Part shown: positions 10,005 through 19,989 of the stretch, in pieces
Layout of the letters: every line of letters begins with the position of its first letter
Position numbering within the stretch: position 1 is the first letter of the stretch
Assembly (NCBI GenBank): GCA_013407085.1
Contig: JACCGJ010012943.1
Span: forward strand, 20,960-84,959
Direction: 5' to 3'
DNA length: 64,000 nt
From: Atriophallophorus winterbourni
Taxonomy: Eukaryota > Platyhelminthes > Trematoda > Plagiorchiida > Microphallidae
Position numbers and translations under genes: made by a program
The notes under the pieces: generated by a model
The model's input: the letters and a program-made list of their open reading frames with translations, nothing else
What the model was told of the DNA's origin: nothing
Database searches by the model: none

Positions 10005-12427
10005 TCACTCCCGCTGATTGGTCGAGTTCATGTTATGCCTTCTCCGTGAGCGGTTTCTCATTGGTCCATATGTTGCAGCCAGTTGGAGGTGCTGGTTGAT
10101 TGAATTTGTTGTTGAGTGCCACGCTTCCAGAAATTCTCGCGCCCGTCGGTCGTTTCCTCTGGCTAATATTCTTGTGCGGTCCCAGTCGAACTGATGTCCA
10201 AATTGATCAATATGTATTGAAATCAGTGAATTCCGGTCATGTCTGCGTACGGCCAACTGGTGTTCATGTAGTCTTGTGCTGAGTTTGCGACCTGTTTGTC
10301 CGACCGTAGTTTCTTTCGCAGTCCTGCATGAAATCTTGTAAGACGACATTCGAACTGTTCTTCTTTTGCCACTTTGTGCTTTCGTGTTGTTGAAGTGTTG
10401 CGGATGTTGATGCTGGTTTATGCGCAATGTCGATTCCAAGTGGCCGAAGTCCCCGCGCTGCGATTTCGGAGATATATGTTGGATTAGGCAGAGTGCGTCT
10501 GCTTCTGTTTGTCTTCTGGGTGGTCGTTGTTGGGGCGGTTGACCTGTTTTGCGTAGTAGGAACGTCGGGATATCCGTTTGGCTGAAAACTTTGAACAGAT
10601 ATTCTTCTTCTTTTCTCCTCAGTTCATCTGTACTGCAGTGGGTTGCCGCTCTTTTGAATAAAGTTCTGACGCAGCTGCGTTTGTGAGTGTTTGGGTGCTT
10701 GCTGTGAAAGTTCAGTATTCGATCCGTGTGTGTGGTTTTCCGGTAGACGCAGGTCTCTAACGTTCCATCGCTTGTCCGCTTCACTTGAACATCCAGAAAT
10801 GGTAAACAACCGTCAACTTCAGTTTCCTTGGTAAATTGGATTCCGGTAAATACACAATTGAGCAGTCGATGTGATTCATCCAGTTCTGTACGTTTCATAA
10901 TCACGAAGGTGTCGTCCACGTAGCGGATCCATAATTTTGGTCGGATTATTGGTAGGGCAATTCGTTCTAAACGTTGCATAACTGCTTCAGCAACTAAGCT
11001 GGAAATCGGCGATCCCATTGGCGTTCCTCGGATTTGTTCATATATCTTTCCATTGAACTTGAAGTGTGTTTGAAGACACAGCTCGATCAGTTCCATTAAA
11101 CTTTCGTGTGTCAGTCGATTTCCATTATGTTCCGTTCCTTTTTCATTGATTAACGATGATATAGTTTGCTTAGCGAGTGTTCTGTCGATTGACGTGAATA
11201 GTGCCGTTACGTCGAAAGAAACCATTAGTTCGTCCTCTTCGATCTTCACGTTCTTCAGTTTCCGCAAAAATTGTTCGGCAGAGTTGACCGAATGTTCCGA
11301 ATCTGCTACTAGCTATAACAATTTTCTCCGCAGCTCTTTCGATAACTTGTATGTTGGTCCTACGGGCAAAGAAACTATTGGGTGCAATGGAATATTTTCT
11401 TTGTGTATTTTTGGTAATCCGTAGAATTTTGGTATAGTGGAGTCTTGCGGTTTCATTCTCGTTTCTTCTACTCCATTCAGTTGTCCCATGAACTTCAATT
11501 TCTTCAAGGTTGCGTTGATTTTCTTTTCAAGTCGTTTTGTCAAGTCTTCGTTTATCCGTCTGTACGTTGTTGTGTCACGGAAGTAGTTTGTTCAGCTTTT
11601 CGTCGATATATTCTGGCCTTGTCATTCACGACGGTCATTCTTCCTTTGTCACGGGAGTATAACGTATTTCTGGTCCAGTTTTCAGTTTGTTCAATGCTTT
11701 GATTTCCTGTTTAATTGAGGAGTTGTTTCTATGTTTCCTGTAGTGCGGGTAAACAATTCTTTGTCGGACTCTTCGCGCGTATCTTCTGATAAGGTATGGA
11801 CTTCAATATCGACGCCAAATAGCGACAAACTGGTGTGATCAGCGTCTTTCAAGTTGACAGTGAGGCACTCCGGAATGCGTTTGTTCGTTCTCATAAGGGG
11901 TCTGTTGGATAGGTTCTTGACCCAAAGTTCCCCGCTGGTATTGTCCTGATAAGGGGTGATATTGTGAATTTTGTTTTCCAGGTCACGTCGCTTGTTGGCT
12001 TTGGCTTTTCGGGTCGTTATTGTGATGGCGTTTTCTAAACGTTGCGTCAGTTCAGGTCCAAATCGGTCTTCACACTTTTGTCTCTCAATGTTGATTATGT
12101 CTGCGTATTTCTTCAAGCGGTTGTGTGCATCTGAAATGAGCATTCCCAGCCATTCTCGGTTTTGATGTTCCATTAGTTTCCAGGCACGTGGATTGTTGAT
12201 TGGGGGTCGTCGTTGTAAGGATTTCGGGGTCAGGTTTCTGCGTTGGCACTCGTGTAGAAAAAAGAGTTGTTCATAGGTTGCAGCTGTTCTTCCACTAAAG
12301 CTTTCCCAGCGTCTAGCGTTTTTAAGCGTTGATCGCCCAAATTGTTCAGCAATGGAGGAAAATATTCGTAGCTCAGGATGTGGATGGTGCTCACCTTGTG
12401 TTCGCCGAGCTTGCGTAGTTGTTCTTG
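10005..12427 (-). pseudogene. PLE unit 1: RT/GIY-YIG polyprotein, broken
   Basis: Read from high to low coordinates. The N-terminal part is open from 12427 to 11691 (beginning ...TTTQARRTQGEHH, continuing upstream through the ribozyme to 12536), with frame changes near 11870-11690. A middle piece is at 11543-11313 (STIPKFYGLPKIHK). The RT core frame 11267-10005 holds FDVTALFTSI, GTPMGSPISS and RYVDDTFV (catalytic Asp pair). A stretch at about 10570-10300 is out of frame with the other copies, so the linker and the start of the GIY-YIG domain (normally YKITCRDCEKNYVGQT) are garbled, losing the CxxC. The C-terminus recovers (GQTGRKLSTRLHEH...) and ends at 10005. Not functional. Confidence 0.85.
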
Positions 12428-12467
12428 GACGTTTCGTCATTAGGCTAGATGACATCATCAGCAAAAC
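12421..12467 (-). ncRNA. Minimal hammerhead ribozyme, PLE junction 2
   Basis: Same core as junction 1 (CTGATGA...GAAAC-GTC). Stem I has TTTTG in place of TTCTG, and one base change (TAATGAC for TGATGAC) replaces a pair of stem II with a mismatch next to the loop. Predicted cut between 12428 and 12427. It separates PLE units 1 and 2. Confidence 0.82.
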
Positions 12468-12532
12468 TTCTTTCGAAGCGTCTTGTAGTTGGAATTCGTT
12501 GGTTATTATACCGCTTGTCTGTCCGTTCACGG

Positions 12533-14944
12533 TCACTCCCGCTGATTGGTCGAGTTCATGTTATGCCTTCTCCTTGAGCGGTTTCTCATTGGTCCATATG
12601 TTGCAGCCAGTTGGAGATGTTGGTTGATTGAATTTGTTGTTGAGTGCCACGCTTCCAGGAATTCTCGCGCCCGTCGGTCGTTTCCTCTGGCTAATATTCT
12701 TGTGCGGTCCCAGTCGAACTGATGTCCAAATTGATCAATATGTATTGACATCAGTGAATTCCGGTCATGTCTGCGTACGGCCAACTGGTGTTCATGTAGT
12801 CTTGTGCTGAGTTTGCGACCTGTTTGTCCGACGTAGTTCTTCTCGCAGTCTCTGCATGTAATCTTGTAGACCACATTCGACTGTTCTTCTTTTGCCACTT
12901 TGTCTTTCGTGTTGTTGAAGTGGTTGCGGAGTGTCGATGCTGGTTTATGCGCAATGTCGATTCCAAGTGGCCGAAGTACCCGAGCTGCGATTTCGGAGAT
13001 ATGTTGGATATAGGACAGAGTGCGTCTGCTTCTGTTTTCTTCTGGGTTTCTTTGTTGGGGGCGGTTGAACCTGTTGCGTAGTATGAAGCTTCTTGGATAT
13101 CCATTTTTCTTGAAAACTTTGAACAGATATTCTTCTTCTTTTCTCCTCAGTTCATCTGTACTGCAGTGGGTTGCCGCTCTTTTGAATAGAGTTCTGACGC
13201 AGCTGCGTTTGTGAGTGTTTGGGTGCTTGCTGTGAAAGTTCAGTATTTGATCCGTGTGTGTGGTTTTCCGGTAGACGCAGGTCTCTAACGTTCCATCGCT
13301 TGTCCGCTTCACTTGAACATCCAGAAATGGTAAACAGCCGTCAACTTCAGTTTCCTTGGTAAATTGGATTCCGGTGAATACACAATTGAGCAGTCGATGT
13401 GATTCATCCAGTTCTGTACGTTTCATAATCACGAAGGTGTCGTCCACGTAGCGGATCCATAATTTTGGTCGGATTATTGGTAGGGCAATTCGTTCTAAAC
13501 AATGCATAACTGCTTCAGCAACTAAGCTGGAAATCGGTGATCCCATTGGCGTTCCTCGGATTTGTTCATATATCTTTCCATTGAACTTGAAGTGCGTTTG
13601 AAGACACAGCTCGATCAGTTCCATTAAACTTTCGTGTGTCAATCGATTTCCATTATGTTCCGTTCCTTTTTCATTGAGTAACGATGATATAGTTTGCTTG
13701 GCGAGTGTTCTGTCGATTGACGTGAATAGTGCCGTTACGTCGAAAGAAACCATTAGTTCGTCCTCTTCGATCTTCACGTTCTTCAGTTTCCGCAAAAATT
13801 GTTCGCGGAGTTGACCGAATGTTCCGAACCTGCTACTAGGTATAACAATTTTCTCCGCAGCTCTTTCGATAACTTGTATGTTGGTCCTCCGGGCAAAGAA
13901 ACTATTGGGCGCAATGGAATATTTTCTTTGTGTATTTTTGGTAATCCGTAGAATCTTGGTATAGTGGAGTCTTGCGGCTTCATTCTCGTTTCTTCTACTC
14001 CATTCAGTTGTTCCATGAACTTCAATTTCTTCAAGGTTGCGTTGATTTTCTTTTCAAGTCGTTTTGTCAGGTTTTCGTTTATCCGTCTGTACTTGTTTGT
14101 GTCACGGAGTAGTTGTCATCTTTCTCGATAATTCTCCTTGTTCATTACGACTGTCCATTCTTCCTTGTCACGGGAGTATAACGAGTTCTGTCCTCGTTCG
14201 TTTGTTCAATGCTTTGATTTTCCTGTTTATTGAGTGAGGTATGTTTCTATTTCCTGGTACGTGCGGGTACATTTTCTTTTGTCCTGACTTCTTCGCGCGT
14301 ATCTTCTGATAGGTATGAGACTCAATATCGCTCCAAATTAGCGACAAACTGGTGTGATCAGCGTCTTTCAAGTTGAGTTGAGGCACGTCCGAGAATGCTT
14401 TGTTCGTTTCTAATTAAGGGGTCTGTTTGGATAGGTTCTTGACCCAAGGTTCCCCGTCTGTCATTGTCCGATCAGGGGGTGATATTGTGATTTTGTTTTT
14501 CCAGGTCCGTCGCTTGTTGGCTTTGGCTTTTCGGGTCGTATTGTTGATGGCTTTTTTCTAAACGTTGCGTCAGTTCAGGTCCAACTCCGGTCCTTCACAC
14601 TTTTGTCTTTCCATGTTGATTATTCTGCGTATGTCTTCAGCGATTGTGTGCACCTGACATCAGCATTCCCAGCAGTCCTCGTTTTGATGTTCCATTAGTT
14701 TCCATGCCGTGGATTGTTGATTGGTGGTCGTCTTTGTAGGATTTCGGGGTCAGTTCTGCGTTGGCACGCGGGGAGAACAAGAGTTGTTCATAGGTTGCAG
14801 CTGTTCTTCCACTAAAGCTTTCCCAGCGTCTGGCGTTTTTAAGCGTTGATCGCCCAAATTGTTCAGCAATAGAGGAAAATATGCGTAGCTCAGGATGTGG
14901 ATGGTGCTCACCTTGTGTTCGCCGAGCTTGCGTAGTTGTACTTG
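12533..14944 (-). pseudogene. PLE unit 2: RT/GIY-YIG with the best-preserved C-terminal half
   Basis: Frame 13795-12533 (420 residues) is the cleanest RT-endonuclease segment of the array. Landmarks: FDVTALFTSI (about residues 18-27), GTPMGSPISS (81-90), RYVDD (115-119, catalytic), then the Penelope-type GIY-YIG endonuclease at about 308-335 (VYKITCRDCEKNYVGQTGRKL) with its CxxC insert, ending NSTNQRE. The terminal TGA overlaps the next open frame by sharing GTGA at 12536-12533. Upstream, 14034-13783 is in another frame, and 14800-14050 is full of single-base indels relative to units 1 and 4, so the N-terminal half is unreadable. Known role of the family: the GIY-YIG nuclease nicks target DNA and the RT copies element RNA. 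Confidence 0.88.
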
Positions 14945-14982
14945 GACGTTTCGTCATCAGGCTAGATGACATCATCAGCAAA
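14938..14982 (-). ncRNA. Minimal hammerhead ribozyme, PLE junction 3
   Basis: Core CTGATGA, stem II GTCATC/GATGAC and GAAAC-GTC are intact. Stem I is weakened (CAAGTAC in place of CAAGAAC). Predicted cut between 14945 and 14944, separating units 2 and 3. Confidence 0.82.
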
Positions 14983-15149
14983 CCTTCTTTCGAAGCGTCT
15001 TGTAGTTGGAATTCGTTGGTTATTATACCGCTTGTCTGTCCGTTCACGGTCACTCCCGCTGATTGGTCGAGTTCATGTTATGCCTTCTCCGTGAGCGGTT
15101 TCTCATTAGTCCATATGTTGCAGCCAGTTGGAGATGCTGGTTGATTGAA

Positions 15150-17458
15150 TTTGTTGTTGAGTGCCACGCTTACAGGAATTCTCGCGCCGTCGGTCGTTTC
15201 CTCTGGCTAATAGTCTTGTGCGGTCCAGTCTAACTGATGTCCAAATGATCAATATGTATGGAAATCAGTGAATTCCGGTCCGTCGCGTACGGCCCAACTG
15301 GTTTCATGTAGTCTTGTGCTGATTTTTCGACCTGTTGTCCGACGTAGTTCTTTTCGCAGCTCTGCTGAAATCTTGTAGACCACCTTCGACTGTTCTTCTT
15401 TGCCACTTTGCTTTCGTGTTGTTGAAGTGGTTGCGGACTGGTCGATGCTGGTTTTATGCTCAATTCGATTCCAAGTGGCCGAAGTACCCGCGCTGCGATT
15501 TCGGAGATATGTTGGATATAGGGCAGAGTGCGTCTGCTTCTGTTTTCTTCTGGGTTTCTTTGTTGGGGGCGGTTGAACCTGTTGCGTAGTATGAAGCTTC
15601 TTGGATATCCATTTTTCTTGAAAACTTTGAACAGATATTCTTCTTCTTTTCTCCTCAGTTCATCTGTACTGCAGTGGGTTGCCGCTCTTTTGAATAGAGT
15701 TCGGACGCAGCTGCGTTTGTGAGTGTTTGGGTGCTTGCTGTGAAAGTTCAGTATTTGATCCGTGTGTGTGGTTTTCCGGTAGACGCAGGTCTCTAACGTT
15801 CCATCGCTTGTCCGCTTCACTTGAACATCCAGAAATGGTAAACAGCCGTCAACTTCAGTTTCCTTGGTAAATTGGATTCCGGTAAATACACAATTGAGCA
15901 GTCGATGTGATTCATCTAGTTCTGTACGTTTCATAATCACGAAGGTGTCGTCCACGTAGCGGATCCATAATTTTGGTCGGATTATTGGTAGGGCAATTCG
16001 TTCTAAACGTTGCATAACTGCTTCAGCAACTAAGCTGGAAATCGGTGATCCCATTGGCGTTCCTCGGATTTGTTCATATATCTTTCCATTGAACTTGAAG
16101 TGCGTTTGAAGACACAGCTCGATCAGTTCCATTAAACTTTCGTTTGTCAATCGATTTCCATTATGTTCCGTTCCTTTTTCATTGAGTAACGATGATATAG
16201 TTTGCTTGGCGAGTGTTCTGTCGATTGACGTGAATAGTGCCGTTACGTCGAAAGAAACCATTAGTTCGTCCTCTTCGATCTTCACGTTCTTCAGTTTCCG
16301 CCAAAATTGTTCGCGGCGTTACCGAAATGTTCCGACCTGCTACTATTATAACAATTTTTCTCCGCGCTCTTTCGATAACTGTATGTTGGTCTCCGGGCAA
16401 AGAAACATTTGGGCCGCAATGGAATATTTTTCTTTGTGTATTTTTTTGGTAATCCGTAGAATCTTGTATAGTGGATTCTTTCGGCTTCTTCTCTCGGTTC
16501 TTCTACTCCATTCAGTTGTCCCAGAACTTCATTTCTTCAGGTTGCGTTGATTTTCTTTTCCAGTCGTTTTGTCAGGTCTCGTTATCCGTCTGTACTTGTT
16601 GTGTCACTGAGTTAGTTTGTTCAGCTTCTCGATATATTCTGCCTTGTTCCATTACGACGGTCATTCTTCCTTTGGCAGCGGGAAGTATAACGATGTTCTG
16701 GTTCGTTTCATTTGTTCAGCTGTGATTTCCTTTTATGATTGAGGTATGTTTATGTTCCTGTAAGTGCGGGTACAATCTTTGTCGGACTTCTCGCGCGTAT
16801 CTTCTGATAGGTATGAGAACTTCAATATCGACTCCGAAATTAAGCGACAAACTGGGTGTGATCAGCGTGTTTTTCAAGTTGAGTTGGAGGCCACGGTCCC
16901 GAAATGCGTGTTCGTTCTCAGTAAGGGGTCTGTTGGATAGGTTTTTCTTGACCCAAAGTTCCCCGCTGGTATTGTCCTGATAAGGGGTGATATTGTGAAT
17001 TTTGTTTTCCAGGTCACGCCGCTTGTTGGCTTTGGCTTTTCGGGTCGTTATTGTGATGGCGTTTTCTAAACGTTGCGTCAGTTCAGGTCCAAATCGTTCT
17101 TCACACTTTTGTCTCTCAATGTTGATTATGTCTGCGTATTTCTTCAAGCGGTTGTGTGCATCTGAAATGAGCATTCCCAGCCATTCTCGGTTTTGATGTT
17201 CCATTAGTTTCCACGCACGTGGATTGTTGATTGGGGGTCGTCGTTGTAAGGATTTCGGGGTCAGGTTTCTGCGTTGGCACTCGTGTAGGAAAAAGAGTTG
17301 TTCATATGTTGCAGCTGTTCTTCCACTAAAGCTTTCCCAGCGTCTGGCGTTTTTAAGCGTTGATCGCCCAAATTGTTCAGCAATAGAGGAAAATATTCGT
17401 AGCTCAGGATGTGGATGGTGCTCACCTTGTGTTCGCCGAGCTTGCGTAGTTGTTCTTG
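15150..17458 (-). pseudogene. PLE unit 3: RT/GIY-YIG, many small indels
   Basis: The N-terminal part is open from 17567 down to about 16960 and matches unit 4 closely. From about 16930 to 16310, and again from about 15470 to 15180, single-base gains and losses appear every few tens of bases. The RT core 16285-15480 is intact, with FDVTALFTSI, GTPMGSPISS and RYVDD. The GIY-YIG section is scrambled (VGQQVEKSAQ...). The pattern of clean blocks separated by indel-rich blocks looks as much like poorly polished sequence in a repeat as like natural decay. Confidence 0.82.
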
Positions 17459-17498
17459 GACGTTTCGTCATCAGGCTAGATGACATCATCAGCAAAAC
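17452..17498 (-). ncRNA. Minimal hammerhead ribozyme, PLE junction 4
   Basis: Core CTGATGA, stem II GTCATC-TAGCCT-GATGAC, GAAAC-GTC. Stem I pairs GTTTTG with CAAGAAC. Predicted cut between 17459 and 17458, separating units 3 and 4. Confidence 0.87.
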
Positions 17499-17563
17499 GT
17501 CTTTCGAAGCGTCTTGTAGTTGGAATTCGTTGGTTATTATACCGCTTGTCTGTCCGTTCACGG

Positions 17564-19989
17564 TCACTCCCGCTGATTGGTCGAGTTCATGTTATGCCTT
17601 CTCCTTGAGCGGTTTCTCATTGTTCCATATGTTGCAGCCAGTTGGAGATGTTGGTTGATTGAATTTGTTGTTGAGTGCCACGCTTCCAGGAATTCTCGCG
17701 CCCGTCGGTCGTTTCCTCTGGCTAATATTCTTGTGCGGTCCCAGTCGAACTGATGTCCAAATTGATCAATATGTATTGAAATCAGTGAATTCCGGTCATG
17801 TCTGCGTACTGCCAACTGATGTTCATGTAGTCTTGTGCTGAGTTTGCGACCTGTTTGTCCGGCGTAGTTCTTTTCGCAGTCTCTGCATGAAATCTTGTCG
17901 ACGACATTCGACTGTTCTTCTTTTGCCACTTTGTCTTTCGTGTTGTTGAAGTGGTTGCGGAGTGTTGATGCTGGTTTATGCGCAATGTCGATTCCAAGTG
18001 GCCGAAGTACCCGAGCTGCGATTTCGGAGATATGTTGGATATAGGGCAGAGTGCGTCTGCTTCTGTTTTCTTCTGGGTTTCTTCGTTGGGGGCGGTTGAA
18101 CCTGTTGCGTAGTATGAAGCTTCTTGGATATCCATTTTCTGGAAAACTTTGAACAGATATTCTTCTTCTTTTCTCCTCAGTTCATCCGTACTGCAGTGGG
18201 TTGCCGCTCTTTTGAATAGAGTTCTGACGCAACTGCGTTTGTGAGTGTTTGGGTGCTTGCTGTGAAAGTTCAGTATTTGATCCGTGTGTGTGGTTTTCCG
18301 GTAGACGCAGGTCTCTAACTTTCCATCGCTTGTCCGCTTCACTTGAACATCCAGAAATGGTAAACAACCGTCAACTTCAGTTTCCTTGGTAAATTGGATT
18401 CCGGTAAATACACAATTGAGCAGTCGATGTGATTCATCCAGTTCTGTACGTTTCATAATCACGAAGGTGTCGTCCACGTAGCGGATCCATAATTTTGGTC
18501 GGATTATTGGTAGGGCAATTCGTTCTAAACGTTCCATAACTGCTTCAGCAACTAAGCTGGAAATCGGTGATCCCATTGGCGTTCCTCGGATTTGTTCATA
18601 TATCTTTCCATTGAACTTGAAGTGTGTTTGAAGACACAGCTCGATCAGTTCCATTAAACTTCCGTGTGTCAATCGATTTCCATTATGTTCCGTTCGTTTT
18701 TCATTGAGTAACGATGATATAGTTTGCTTGGCGAGTGTTCTGTCGATTGACGTGAATAGTGCCGTTACGTCGAAAGAAACCATTAGTTCGTCCTCTTCGA
18801 TCTTCACGTTCTTCAGTTTCCGCAAATATTGTTCGGCAGAGTTGACCGAATGTTCCGAATCTGCTACTAGGTATAACAATTTTCTCCGCAGCTCTTTCGA
18901 TAACTTGTATGTTGGTCCTCCGGGCAAAGAAACTATTGGGCGCAATGGAATATTTTCTTTGTGTATTATTGGTAATCCGTAGAATCTTGGTATAGTGGAG
19001 TCTTGCGGATTCATTCTCGTTTCTTCTACACCATTCAGTTGTCCCATGAACTTCAATCTTCTCAAGGTTGCGTTGATTTTCTTTTCAAGTCGTTTTGTCA
19101 GGTCTTCGTTTATTCGTCTGTATGTTGTTGTGTCACGGAGTAGTTGTTCAGCTTTCTCGATATATTCTGCCTTGTTCATTACGACGGTCATTCTTCCTTT
19201 GTCAGCGGGAAGTATAACGATGTTCTGGTCTCGTTTCAGTTTGTTCAATGCTTTGATTTCCTGTTTATTGAGTGAGGTATGTTCTATGTTCCTGGTAAGT
19301 GCGGGTACAATTCTTCGTCGGACTTCTTCGCGCGTATCTTCTGATAAGGTATGAGACTTCAATATCGACTCCAAATTAGCGACAAACTGGGTGTGATCAG
19401 CGTCTTTCAAGTTGAAGTTGAGGCCGCGTCCGAGAATGCGTTGTTCGTTCTCAGTAAGGGGTCTGTTGGATAGGTTCTTGACCCAAAGTTCCCCGCTGGT
19501 ATTGTCCTGATAAGGGGTGATATTGTGAATTTTGTTTTCCAGGTCACGTCGCTTGTTGGCTTTGGCTTTTCGGGTCGTTATTGTGATGGCGTTTTCTAAA
19601 CGTTGCGTTAGTTCAGGTCCAAATCGGTCTTCACACTTTTGTCTTTCAATGTTGATTATTTCTGCGTATTTCTTCAAGCGATTGTGTGCATCTGAAATAA
19701 GCATTCCCAGCCATTCTCGGTTTTGATGTTCCATTAGTTTCCATGCACGTGGATTGTTGATTGGGGGGTCGTCGTTGTAAGGATTTCGGGGTCAGGTTTC
19801 TGCGTTGGCACTCGTGTAGGAAAAAGAGTTGTTCATAGGTTGCAGCTGTTCTTCCACTAAAGCTTTCCCAGCGTCTGGCGTTTTTAAGCGTTGATCGCCC
19901 AAATTGTTCAGCAATAGAGGAAAATAAGCGTAGCTCAGGATGTGGATGGTGCTCACCTTGTGTTCGCCGAGCTTGCGTAGTTGTTCTTG
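17564..19989 (-). pseudogene. PLE unit 4: longest continuous RT frame of the array
   Basis: Frame 19734-17782 is open for 650 codons. It covers the N-terminal helical region (MEHQNREWLGMLISDAHN...), the 'LPADKGRMTVVMNK' region, STIPRFYGLP, the RT palm (FDVTALFTSI, GTPMGSPISS, RYVDD) and the start of the linker. A frameshift near 18140 (QKMDIQ for KKNGYP) moves the GIY-YIG part into another frame, which ends at 17564 (CRDCEKNYAGQTGRKL visible). Upstream of 19734 an extra G in a G-run (about 19765) breaks the N-terminal extension. Because this is the 5'-most unit, it has no upstream unit to supply the sequence in which units 1 and 3 start their frames. Confidence 0.88.

Larger units (their letters stand above)
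9857..19989 (-). mobile_element. Head-to-tail array of four Penelope-like elements
   Basis: Four near-identical units of 2528, 2517, 2514 and 2531 bp are joined directly, measured between predicted hammerhead cleavage points (9899/9900, 12427/12428, 14944/14945, 17458/17459, right edge 19989). Each - strand unit encodes a Penelope-type RT and a C-terminal GIY-YIG endonuclease, broken to different degrees. The right (5') edge ends at cttgcgtagttgttcttg and then diverges exactly at the ribozyme cut site. The left (3') edge runs about 43 nt past the last ribozyme before similarity stops at 9857. PLEs are known for tandem or partial-tandem insertions with pseudo-LTRs and HHRs. No convincing target-site duplication is visible. 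Confidence 0.9.

Noticed and set aside
9839..19726. Many + strand open frames across the PLE array (for example 12352-12627, 17224-17658)
   Set aside because: They are antisense shadows of the conserved PLE coding strand, repeated unit by unit, with no motif of their own.
9857..19989. Reading the repeated blocks as LTRs of an LTR retrotransposon
   Set aside because: The repeats contain the whole coding unit, the RT is Penelope-type with a GIY-YIG endonuclease, and no integrase, protease or primer-binding site is seen.
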